Source: DASTHS01 sp035718085
GTDB lineage: Bacteria; Actinomycetota; Acidimicrobiia; Acidimicrobiales; Palsa-688
DNA length: 10,990 nucleotides
Direction of reading: 5' to 3'
NCBI GenBank assembly: GCA_035718085.1
Contig: DASTHS010000174.1
Span: 1-10,990, forward strand
Part shown: positions 5,042 to 10,990 of the stretch, one piece after another
Numbering within the stretch: position 1 is the stretch's first letter
How the letters are laid out: each line of letters begins with the position of its first letter
Program-made: the position numbers and the translations under genes
Notes under the pieces: model-generated
Seen by the model: the letters and a program-made list of their open reading frames with translations, nothing else
Database searches by the model: none
What the model was told of the DNA's origin: nothing

Positions 5042-7434
5042 GTCCCCCCGAAGTCGGCCATCGCCGACGCGCTCTCGGTGAGGGCCTTGGCGAAACCACC
5101 AGCGTCCTGTTGGGTGCTGTCGGCCTCCTGCGCCTGCTCGGCGATCTGGTCCTTCGGCACGTCCGGCTTCTTCTTCTTGGACTCGCCCTTGAAGAACGCC
5201 TTGACCTTGTCGAGCATGCCCGACACCTTCTCGGACTTCTCGGCGACGGCGCCCACCGTCTGGATCGGTGTCTGCATCGCGGACTGCGACACGCCGACCT
5301 TCTTGCCGGCCTCGCGCTCGAGGTAGGCGGCGCGCTCGCCGACCATCTGCTCCTCGCGCTGCTTGCCCTCGGCCATCCACGTGGGCACCGGCCGGCCCGG
5401 CCGTGCCCCACCCGGACGCTGCGGGGTGCGGCCCGTGCCCGCCCCCTGGTGACCGGCTCGGTCGTCGTGGTCGTCGTGGCCCATGCCGTGGTGCTCCCAG
5501 CCCTGGCTCTTCTGGTTGCTGCCGCCGAGGTAGGGGGTGCCCCCCTGGCTGTTGAGGTCGTTGCTGTCGGAGACGGCCTCACCGATCGCCGGCACGGCGT
5601 CGGCGCCGAGGAGGACCCCGCCGACCCCCCCGAAGAAGATGGCCTCGCCTTCCCAGAAGGTGCCCGACGTCGAGCTGACCTCGTTGGCGTGGGAGAGCAC
5701 GTCGCTGTGGACCTGGGCCACGTTGTGGAGGTCGGAGATGGGGTTGAAGGCGTTGTTGGCGCCCTGGAAGGCGTGGGCCATGCCGAGGCCCTCTTTGATG
5801 ACGTCGCCGCCGAGCACGACGGCGAAGCCGCCGAGCTGCATCGTGTCCCCGGCCAGGCCGACACCGGACCGGATCGCCCGGCCCTTGAGCGCCTGGCGCA
5901 TGCGGGGGTCTTTGGTGACGGCGTAGTTGAGCCCGTCGACGGCCGCCCGGGCGGCGGTGACCGCCACCTTCGCGGCCGACAGGGCCATGCGGACGTAGGT
6001 GATGGCCAGCGCCATCGCCGTGAGGACCGCGATGACCGGGGTGAGCGCGCCGTGGGCCGGCACGTTGATGAGGTTGAGCAGCAGGTTCAGCGCCGTGACC
6101 CAGATGGCGATGCGCGACCCGACCGCCATGAGCGACTGCAGCACGCCGTCGCCGATGAACCACAGGATCCCGCTCAACCAGTCGAGCGTGTTGGCCCCGC
6201 CCTTGCGCTGGCCGAGCATGTTCTTGACCTGCTTGATCTTGCCGCCCAGGTTCTCCATCACGACGAGGTTGTAGGCGCGCTCCTCGCGGGTGGAGACCGG
6301 CAGCTTCTGGGCCTTCTCGTCGGCGCCCATCGTCTTGGCGCCCTCGAGGTACTTGCCGCGCCCGTCGAAGTCGCCGGGCATGTCGCTGTGGTGGCTCCAC
6401 CCTGCGCCCTTGTAGAAGAGCGGGTTGAACTCCTTCTCCACGGCGACGACCCCGAGGGTGACGAGGGTCGTGAGGAAGCTGGCGCCGCCGGCCACGACCG
6501 CGTCGACGATCTTGCCTCCGGCGCCTTGCACCCGCGCCTTCTTGGTCAGGTAGTCGACGCGCCCCTTGAGCTGCTGTCGCACCACCTCGATGTGGTTGAG
6601 GCTCGTCTTCGCCTCGGCGGCCTGCTTGGCACCGACCTGCGGGCCCTCGGAGGGGTCCGACTTGACCTCGTCCCAGAGCATCTCGACGTTGATGCGGTCT
6701 TCTTCGACCTGGTCACGGGCGCTCTGGGCACGGGTGGCCCAGACCGCCGAGTCGCCGATCGCCTTGTCCCAGTCGACGTCGAAGCCGGGCGCGGCGTCGC
6801 TGTTGCTGCCCGGCCGGGTGCCGGTCATGTGCTCGTTGACGATCATCTTGTAGGCCGTCGAGAAGCGGGCGCGCTCTTTGGCGTGCTTGGCCTTCGGGCT
6901 GGTGGAGGCCATCGATGCCGCCTCGACCCGGAGGTCGCGAAGGCTCACGTAGTCGTAGCCGAGGGTGTCGGCGGCCTTGCGGATCTGCGCGGCGCGCAGC
7001 TGCGCCAGCGAGACGTACTCGTCCATCAGCTTGACGTAGTGCGACTTCTTCGTCAGCTTCTCGCGCTTCTTGCCGAGGTCGACCTGCTTGAGCATGTCGT
7101 CGTAGGAATGGTCGACGCTGCGACCCTGCGTCGGCCGCCCGACGCCGACGAGCGGGTCGTTGCCGGGCTGGTCGACGACCTTGGTGGCCACGGGGGTGCG
7201 GGCCCGCCCGGCGCCGATCACCGGAGGCGTGTCCAGGCGGCGGATCACCGGGGTGGCGACCCCGCGGGTCACGACGTCTCGCGCCGCACGGTTCCCGAGC
7301 GTGCGCTGCAGCGTCAACATGTCGGCGCCACGACCCGGGGCGGATCCGGCCGCAGTCTCGCCCGCGGGCGATCGGCGGCCTTGCGCCGGCGTCGCTGGTT
7401 CGGCTTCGGGCTCCGCAGCGGTACGGCCGGTCAT
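5038..7434 (-). CDS. Large protein with eCIS-type LQRxxGNxA motif; candidate cargo/toxin
   Basis: The 798-residue protein starts at ATG 7432-7434 with AGGAG six bases upstream. The first 35 residues are disordered and rich in Ala, Pro and Glu. Residues 39-55 read MLTLQRTLGNRAARDVV, matching the LQRxxGNxAVxxLL motif common near the N-terminus of DUF4157 and other proteins linked to extracellular contractile injection systems. Residues 110-300 are charged and probably helical. Hydrophobic stretches follow at about 309-332, 418-458, 462-490, 523-545 and 598-616, enough to insert in a membrane. Residues 646-662 form a His/Asp-rich patch (WEHHGMGHDDHDDRAGH), and 670-683 a Pro/Gly/Arg linker. The end (about 690-798) is a lysine-rich, coiled-coil-like helix. 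No signal peptide, HExxH motif or known toxin domain is visible. The next gene overlaps it by GTGA. A pore-forming eCIS cargo is the leading hypothesis; a structural or tape-like protein is an alternative. Confidence 0.85.
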   Translation of the reverse strand: MTGRTAAEPEAEPATPAQGRRSPAGETAAGSAPGRGADMLTLQRTLGNRAARDVVTRGVATPVIRRLDTPPVIGAGRARTPVATKVVDQPGNDPLVGVGRPTQGRSVDHSYDDMLKQVDLGKKREKLTKKSHYVKLMDEYVSLAQLRAAQIRKAADTLGYDYVSLRDLRVEAASMASTSPKAKHAKERARFSTAYKMIVNEHMTGTRPGSNSDAAPGFDVDWDKAIGDSAVWATRAQSARDQVEEDRINVEMLWDEVKSDPSEGPQVGAKQAAEAKTSLNHIEVVRQQLKGRVDYLTKKARVQGAGGKIVDAVVAGGASFLTTLVTLGVVAVEKEFNPLFYKGAGWSHHSDMPGDFDGRGKYLEGAKTMGADEKAQKLPVSTREERAYNLVVMENLGGKIKQVKNMLGQRKGGANTLDWLSGILWFIGDGVLQSLMAVGSRIAIWVTALNLLLNLINVPAHGALTPVIAVLTAMALAITYVRMALSAAKVAVTAARAAVDGLNYAVTKDPRMRQALKGRAIRSGVGLAGDTMQLGGFAVVLGGDVIKEGLGMAHAFQGANNAFNPISDLHNVAQVHSDVLSHANEVSSTSGTFWEGEAIFFGGVGGVLLGADAVPAIGEAVSDSNDLNSQGGTPYLGGSNQKSQGWEHHGMGHDDHDDRAGHQGAGTGRTPQRPGGARPGRPVPTWMAEGKQREEQMVGERAAYLEREAGKKVGVSQSAMQTPIQTVGAVAEKSEKVSGMLDKVKAFFKGESKKKKPDVPKDQIAEQAQEADSTQQDAGGFAKALTESASAMADFGGT

Positions 7435-7652
7435 GTCGTGCTCCTGCGGGACGGGTGCGGCACGGGCGGGGGTGGTTCCAGGACCGCCGACACGACTCGT
7501 CGCCGGGCGGGGCGGACCATGCTGCACCTGCTGGAGAAAACCTAACCCCTGCCCGCCGGGCGGAACAGCCCCGCAACAACCCCGAATGCGCTGTTCGCCG
7601 CAAATCCCGCGGTCGCCGTCGTCGTAGGGTCGGGGCCCGTGGAGCGCTCCAG
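7435..7652. promoter_or_regulatory. Divergent promoter region (eCIS-motif gene / oxidoreductase)
   Basis: This 218-bp region must hold promoters for both flanking genes. On the minus strand, TAGGTT (in the GGGGTTAGGTTTTC context near 7538-7548) fits a TANNNT -10. On the plus strand, TAGGGT (7625-7630) fits likewise, 22 bp before the GTG at 7653. Clear -35 elements are lacking in both directions. Palindromes GCCCGCCGGGC (7551-7561) and GGAGCGCTCC (7641-7650) could be operator sites. The second one contains the likely GGAG ribosome binding site. Confidence 0.35.
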
Positions 7653-8621
7653 GTGACCGGCTACGGGCTGCTCGGCGCAGGGATGATCACCCGCCTCGCC
7701 GTGGGCCCGGCGCTGGTGGCGAGCGAGCGCTGCCACGTGGCCCACATCGGCGCACGGGACCGGGCCCGCGCCGGCGACCTCGCCGCCCATCTCGGCGGAT
7801 CGGCCGCCACGGCGAAGGTGTCCGGGAGCTACGACGACGTGCTCGCCGACCCCGAGGTCGACGTCGTCTACATCGGCCTGGCCAACGACGCCCACGTGCC
7901 CTGGACGCTGCGCGCCATCGCTGCCGGCAAGCACGTGTTGTGCGAGAAGCCGCTCGGCCTCGGGGCCGCCGAGGTCGCGACGGCCTTCGACGCGGCGGAC
8001 GCGGCAGGGGTGGCGCTCGTCGAGGCGTCGTGGTACCGCTGGCATCCGCGCACACGCGCCGCCGAGGCGCTGCTCGGCGGCGAGCGCGCCACCAGCGTCG
8101 ATGCCGGCTTCGTGTTCCAGCGCGATGCGTCGCCGTTCTTCCTGCCCGGCGGCTACCGCGACGACCCCACGAAGGGCGGCGGGGCCCTCTACGACGTGGG
8201 CTGCTACGCGCTGTCGGCGGCGGTGTGGGCAGGAGCGGCCGACGTGACGCCCGAGGCGGTCGACGTGCGCCGGTCGCCCACGGGCGTCGACGTGATGACC
8301 GACGCCCGGCTGCGTTCGCCGACGTGCGAGGTCCGGCTGCGGGCGGCATTCGACGAGCCGGCCCGCCAATGGCTCGACATCGCCACCCCGACCCGGCGCA
8401 TCAGCTTCACCCACCCGGTGTTCACCGCCACCGCCCGCGACCCGGCGTCGCTCGAGGTCGACGGGGAGCCGTCGCGGCCGTTCGACCCCGTCGACCCGTA
8501 CCTGCTCATGGTCGACGCCGTCGCCGGCCGGGCCGCCGGCGGCCACGACTGGGTCGTGCCGCGTGCCGACAGCGAGGCGGTTGCCCGCCTGATCGACGCC
8601 ATCGCCGCATCGATGGGGTGA
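7653..8621 (+). CDS. Gfo/Idh/MocA family NAD(P)-dependent oxidoreductase
   Basis: The 322-residue protein is typical in length for this family. The N-terminal Rossmann fold opens with YGLLGAGMITR (about residues 4-14), the GxGxxG-type dinucleotide site. It continues with VDVVYIGLANDAHVPW at 69-84 and the family EKP motif in KHVLCEKPLGLG (EKP at 98-100). EASWYRWHP at 124-132 and GGGALYDVGCYAL at 175-187 are conserved positions of the substrate domain. They resemble the dimeric dihydrodiol dehydrogenase / xylose dehydrogenase branch. It probably oxidises or reduces a sugar or polyol hydroxyl in the cytoplasm; the substrate is unknown. The GTG at 7653 is chosen because the Rossmann motif begins three codons later and GGAG lies upstream. 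An open reading frame further upstream codes only Arg-rich sequence. The hydrolase gene follows after 53 bp in the same direction. Confidence 0.92.
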   Translation: MTGYGLLGAGMITRLAVGPALVASERCHVAHIGARDRARAGDLAAHLGGSAATAKVSGSYDDVLADPEVDVVYIGLANDAHVPWTLRAIAAGKHVLCEKPLGLGAAEVATAFDAADAAGVALVEASWYRWHPRTRAAEALLGGERATSVDAGFVFQRDASPFFLPGGYRDDPTKGGGALYDVGCYALSAAVWAGAADVTPEAVDVRRSPTGVDVMTDARLRSPTCEVRLRAAFDEPARQWLDIATPTRRISFTHPVFTATARDPASLEVDGEPSRPFDPVDPYLLMVDAVAGRAAGGHDWVVPRADSEAVARLIDAIAASMG

Positions 8622-8674
8622 CCCGGGGTGGCGAGCCCCGCCCGCCGGGCGACGGCGCTGGGTAGGGACCGCAG

Positions 8675-9643
8675 GTGACCACCCCCGAAGCGGCGGCAGT
8701 GCGCCACATCACGATCCACGGCCACCGGGTGGCCTACCGCCAGGCCGGCGCCGGCCCGGTGGTGGTGCTCGTGCACGGCATCGCCGAGAGCTCGCTCACC
8801 TTCGCCGACGTGGTGCCGGCCCTGGCCGAGCACCACCTGGTGATCGCCGTCGACCTGCTGGGCCACGGGGCGTCGGCCAAGCCGCGCGGCGACTACAGCC
8901 TGGGCGCCTACGCCAGCGGCGTGCGCGACCTGCTGAGCGCGCTGGACCACCCGTCGGCCACCGTGGTCGGCCACTCCCTCGGCGGCGGGGTGGCCATGCA
9001 GTTCGCCTACCAGTTCCCCGAGCGCTGCGAGCGGCTGGTCTTGGTCTCGAGCGGCGGCCTCGGCAAGGAGGTGAGCCCGTGGCTGCGACTGCTCGCCGGG
9101 CCGGGGGTCGACTACGTGCTGCCGGTCGTGCTCACCCGCCACGTGCACGAGCCCCTCGACCGGGCCGCCCGGTGGCTCGGCCGCCTCGGGCTGCGGGTCG
9201 ACCCGACCCTCGCCGAGATCTGGCGCACCTACCGGGGCCTCACCGACGCCGAGGCGCAGCGGGCGTTCCTGCACACCGTGCGCTCGGTGATCGACGTCGC
9301 CGGTCAGCGGGTGAGCGCCCGCGACCGGCTGTACCTGGCGAGCGAGATCCCGACCATGATCGTGTGGGGCGACCGTGATGCGGTGATCCCCGTCGCCCAC
9401 GCTCGCGCCGCCCACGAGCTGATCCCGGGGAGCCGCTTGGAGGTCTTCGAGGGCGTCGGCCACTTCCTCCCCGTCGAGCAGCCGGCGCGCCTGGCCGCGC
9501 TGATCGCCGACTTCGTGGCCACCACCGAGGCGGGCTCGGTCACGCCCGACCGGTGGCAGCGGCTGCTCGTCGCCGGGGCGACCGTGCCGCCGGTCGGCAA
9601 CGGGGACCCGGCGGGGTCGCCGACACCGCCGTCGACGCCCTGA
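8675..9643 (+). CDS. Alpha/beta fold hydrolase
   Basis: The 322-residue protein is a complete alpha/beta hydrolase. The oxyanion segment VVVLVHGIAESSLTF lies at about residues 29-43. A strand with DLLGHGASAKP at 60-70 follows. The nucleophile elbow VVGHSLGGGVAMQF at 97-110 places the serine at residue 101. The acid is Asp235 in IVWGDRDAVIP, and the catalytic His263 sits in GVGHFLPVEQP. A helical cap lies between about 130 and 215. About 40 C-terminal residues beyond the fold are Pro/Gly-rich and probably disordered. The substrate (ester, epoxide or halogenated compound) cannot be read from the sequence; the Ser nucleophile argues against dehalogenases and epoxide hydrolases. The start is GTG at 8675 with TAGGGA upstream. 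It follows the oxidoreductase closely enough to share its transcript. Confidence 0.92.
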   Translation: MTTPEAAAVRHITIHGHRVAYRQAGAGPVVVLVHGIAESSLTFADVVPALAEHHLVIAVDLLGHGASAKPRGDYSLGAYASGVRDLLSALDHPSATVVGHSLGGGVAMQFAYQFPERCERLVLVSSGGLGKEVSPWLRLLAGPGVDYVLPVVLTRHVHEPLDRAARWLGRLGLRVDPTLAEIWRTYRGLTDAEAQRAFLHTVRSVIDVAGQRVSARDRLYLASEIPTMIVWGDRDAVIPVAHARAAHELIPGSRLEVFEGVGHFLPVEQPARLAALIADFVATTEAGSVTPDRWQRLLVAGATVPPVGNGDPAGSPTPPSTP

Positions 9644-9657
9644 CCGGCCGGCGAAGT

Positions 9658-9686
9658 GCTTGCTGGAGAGTAAAGACCGCTTGCTG
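9658..9686 (+). repeat. Two GCTTGCTG direct repeats 21 bp apart
   Basis: GCTTGCTG occurs at 9658-9665 and again at 9679-9686. The 21-bp step is two helical turns, so both copies face the same side of the DNA. They lie in the otherwise gene-free 82 bp before the ferritin-like gene, in locally AT-richer sequence (GAGAGTAAAGACC). An activator or repressor binding site is possible. Each copy also contains TTGCTG, a partial -35 element, though no good -10 is found at 16-18 bp. Confidence 0.4.
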
Positions 9687-9699
9687 CGGGTAGCACCTA

Positions 9700-9723
9700 G
9701 GGGTTCACCTCGAAAGGAACCCC
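9700..9723 (+). promoter_or_regulatory. Leader hairpin enclosing the ribosome binding site
   Basis: GGGGTTC (9700-9706) pairs perfectly with GAACCCC (9717-9723) over a 10-nt loop (9707-9716). The Shine-Dalgarno AAAGGA (9713-9718) runs from the loop into the 3' arm, and the ATG starts two bases after the stem. Folded RNA would partly hide the ribosome binding site, so translation could depend on temperature or on a bound factor. Confidence 0.4.
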
Positions 9724-9725
9724 GC

Positions 9726-10697
9726 ATGGCAGACGTTGCCACCCAGAAGATGATCGCCCAGCTCCGCACCCTGCTCCTGCTCACCAACTCCGAAGAGCAG
9801 GTTGCGATCACCCGCCAGGCCCAGGCCCGCACCGACGCCGTGCGTCGGGAGCTGGCCGAGAACGCCAAGAACAGCCGGGCCCGCGCCGAGCGCATCAACG
9901 GGGCCCTGCGCTCCCTCGGTGGCACCCCCGACCTCGTCAGCCCGGTGCTCGGCCGCTTCAGCGCGGCGGTGAAGACCGGCGCCGGGCAGGCCCAGCCCTT
10001 CGAGGAGGCGCTCCTCGGCGACCTCGCCCTCGAGCACCAGCTGCTCGACCGCGCCCGTTACCTGAAGGCCCTCGGGGAGGCCGCCGACAACCGGGGCATC
10101 GTGCAGCTGGCCGAGCGCCTCGAGACCGCTCATGCTGCCACGGTCGAGTGGCTGACCACCGTGCTGGCAGAAGACGCCATCGGCGGGCCGGCCGCCCTGG
10201 CCCGCACCCCCGTGCAGGCCGTCGCCGGGGCCGCCATCCGGCTGGGCAGCCTGCCGATGCGCACCCTGGCCGAGCGGGTCAACGAGGCGTTCGTGCAGGC
10301 CCGCACTGAGCGCAGCCGCATCTCAGAGGCGGTCACCCAGACCCGCCAGACGGTCGGCGAGCTCGCCGCCGGCGCCCGGGAGGTCTTCGGCGCCAGCCGT
10401 GACAGCGGCCTCGCCAGGGCCGAGAGCGTCGCCCGCCGCGACGGCGCCCCGAAGACGGCCGGCACGTTGCACAAGGCCCGTGCCGCCGCCGGTGCCCTCA
10501 AGGCCAGTGAGCTGCCGGTGCCCGACTACGACGAGCTCAACGCCACCGCTGCCATCGCCGCGATCCGCAAGCTGGTCAAGGCCGAGGACGTGCGCACCGT
10601 CGTCGCCTACGAGGAGGCGCACAAGGCCCGCTCCGGCGTGGTCTCGGCCGCGCAGACCCACGTCGCCGACATCGCCAAGGCCACCGTCGGCATCTGA
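9726..10697 (+). CDS. Ferritin-like protein with C-terminal DYDEL helical tail
   Basis: The 323-residue protein begins at ATG 9726 behind AAAGGA. The upstream TTG frame from 9660 runs through repeat and hairpin sequence and is not used. Residues 1-150 are helical and fit a ferritin-like (DUF892-type) bundle. ALLGDLALEHQLLDRARYL lies at about 95-113 and QLAERLETAHAATVEWLTTV at about 127-146. They supply Glu/His positions (E94, E103, H104, E130, E133, H136, E141) that could bind metal. Residues 160-230 are an amphipathic helix region. A separate C-terminal module, LPVPDYDELNATAAIAAIRK at 263-282 then VVAYEEAHKARSGVV at 292-306, recalls short helical tails of actinobacterial lipid-droplet or phasin-like proteins, from memory. 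A direct repeat and a leader hairpin precede it, and a strong hairpin follows. Iron handling or stress protection is likely but unproven. Confidence 0.85.
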   Translation: MADVATQKMIAQLRTLLLLTNSEEQVAITRQAQARTDAVRRELAENAKNSRARAERINGALRSLGGTPDLVSPVLGRFSAAVKTGAGQAQPFEEALLGDLALEHQLLDRARYLKALGEAADNRGIVQLAERLETAHAATVEWLTTVLAEDAIGGPAALARTPVQAVAGAAIRLGSLPMRTLAERVNEAFVQARTERSRISEAVTQTRQTVGELAAGAREVFGASRDSGLARAESVARRDGAPKTAGTLHKARAAAGALKASELPVPDYDELNATAAIAAIRKLVKAEDVRTVVAYEEAHKARSGVVSAAQTHVADIAKATVGI

Positions 10698-10718
10698 CGA
10701 CCCCCGCACCGAGCACCA

Positions 10719-10752
10719 CGACCGCCCGGCTGGCCCGCCAGCCGGGCGGTCG
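10719..10752. terminator. Perfect 15-bp GC hairpin terminator
   Basis: CGACCGCCCGGCTGG (10719-10733) pairs without mismatch with CCAGCCGGGCGGTCG (10738-10752) across a CCCG tetraloop. It starts 21 bp after the ferritin-like gene stop and lies between it and a convergent minus-strand gene, so it could stop transcription from both sides. No T-run follows, as is usual for GC-rich actinobacterial hairpin terminators. Confidence 0.75.
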
Positions 10753-10829
10753 CGTGCCGGTGGCGACCCGCCGGACGTGCTGCAGCGGGGTCCCGTGGCG
10801 CACGTCGCGGCACCGACCCCGACGACGGG

Positions 10830-10990
10830 TCAGCGGCCGCCCGGCGGGGGCGCCGGGGTGCCGCTGCGCCGCCCGTGGTCGGTGAACGGCGACCCGTCGT
10901 GGTGGCGGCCGAAGCCCCCGAGCGCCGGCCGGTAGTCGGCTGCCGGCCCGAGCACCAGCAGGCCGACGACGACACCTGCCACCACGCTGG
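10830..10990 (-). CDS. C-terminal end of a membrane protein (cut by window edge)
   Basis: The minus strand is open from the window edge to a TGA at 10830-10832, giving 52 residues. It starts in a hydrophobic helix (SVVAGVVVGLLVLGPA). A tail rich in Gly, Arg, His and Pro follows, with ADYRPALGGFGRHHDGSPF. The tail ends in PAPPPGGR. This looks like the last transmembrane helix plus a disordered end of a larger membrane protein. The longer minus-strand frame here is Arg/Thr/Ala-rich, crosses the terminator hairpin and looks non-coding. The family cannot be named from this fragment. It is convergent with the ferritin-like gene. Confidence 0.6.
   Translation of the reverse strand, partial: SVVAGVVVGLLVLGPAADYRPALGGFGRHHDGSPFTDHGRRSGTPAPPPGGR

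Noticed and set aside
3534..5864. A 776-residue minus-strand frame crossing the tRNA and two genes
   Set aside because: It runs through the tRNA 3' end, through the plus-strand gene and out of frame through two minus-strand genes. Its low-complexity Ser/Arg/Pro composition is typical of GC-driven shadow frames.
7435..7527. Upstream ATG extending the eCIS-motif protein to 829 residues
   Set aside because: The extension contains the AGGAG site that fits the inner ATG at 7434, and no ribosome binding site is seen before the outer ATG.
5110..7545. An 811-residue open frame antisense to the eCIS-motif gene
   Set aside because: Its product is a Leu/Val/Asp/Gly/His-biased mirror of the codons opposite, with no domain. 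The minus-strand gene has a good ribosome binding site, a recognisable motif and a coupled partner.
8204..9925. A 573-residue minus-strand frame opposite the hydrolase
   Set aside because: The plus strand here holds a complete catalytic Ser/Asp/His hydrolase and the end of an oxidoreductase. The opposite frame shows no motif.

Overview
The window is very GC-rich (by eye around 70% or more) with dense GTG/ATG-start genes, 4-bp GTGA overlaps and GC-only hairpins. A chromosomal segment of a high-GC actinobacterium fits best. The mix of a ferritin-like protein, an LPG-synthase-type membrane protein and a tRNA-Pro(GGG) would suit Acidimicrobiia-type genomes, but that placement is inference. I see no insertion sequence, integrase, CRISPR array or rRNA.

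Left part (1-2240). A minus-strand set comes first: a partial unknown gene translationally coupled to a MmcQ/YjbR-fold gene, and, upstream of a GC hairpin, a 49-residue two-helix membrane peptide with a strong Shine-Dalgarno and a hairpin in its leader. A divergent plus-strand gene encodes a protein made of heptad-spaced helical repeats. It ends in an 11-bp hairpin shared with the convergent membrane gene that follows.

Middle (2235-5041). A minus-strand LPG-synthase/flippase-type membrane protein is followed by a plus-strand tRNA-Pro with an encoded CCA. Next comes a plus-strand gene of unknown function (possibly DUF6414-like) behind a promoter that looks leaderless and carries a G8 tract.

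The most interesting unit (minus strand, 7434 to 4535) is a bicistron. The first gene encodes a 798-residue protein with an N-terminal LQRTLGNRA motif of the kind seen in proteins associated with extracellular contractile injection systems (eCIS). A disordered leader, coiled-coil-like helices, a hydrophobic core and a His/Asp patch accompany it. The second gene starts inside the stop codon of the first (GTGA) and encodes a 168-residue, four-helix membrane protein. A cargo/toxin plus membrane partner or immunity protein is a reasonable hypothesis. No eCIS structural gene lies in the window, so the assignment depends on the motif.

Right part (7653-10990). A Gfo/Idh/MocA oxidoreductase and an alpha/beta hydrolase run in tandem on the plus strand. 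A ferritin-like protein with a C-terminal DYDEL-type helical tail follows, and its ribosome binding site lies inside a hairpin. A perfect 15-bp hairpin closes that unit, and the 3' end of a minus-strand membrane protein gene enters from the right edge.
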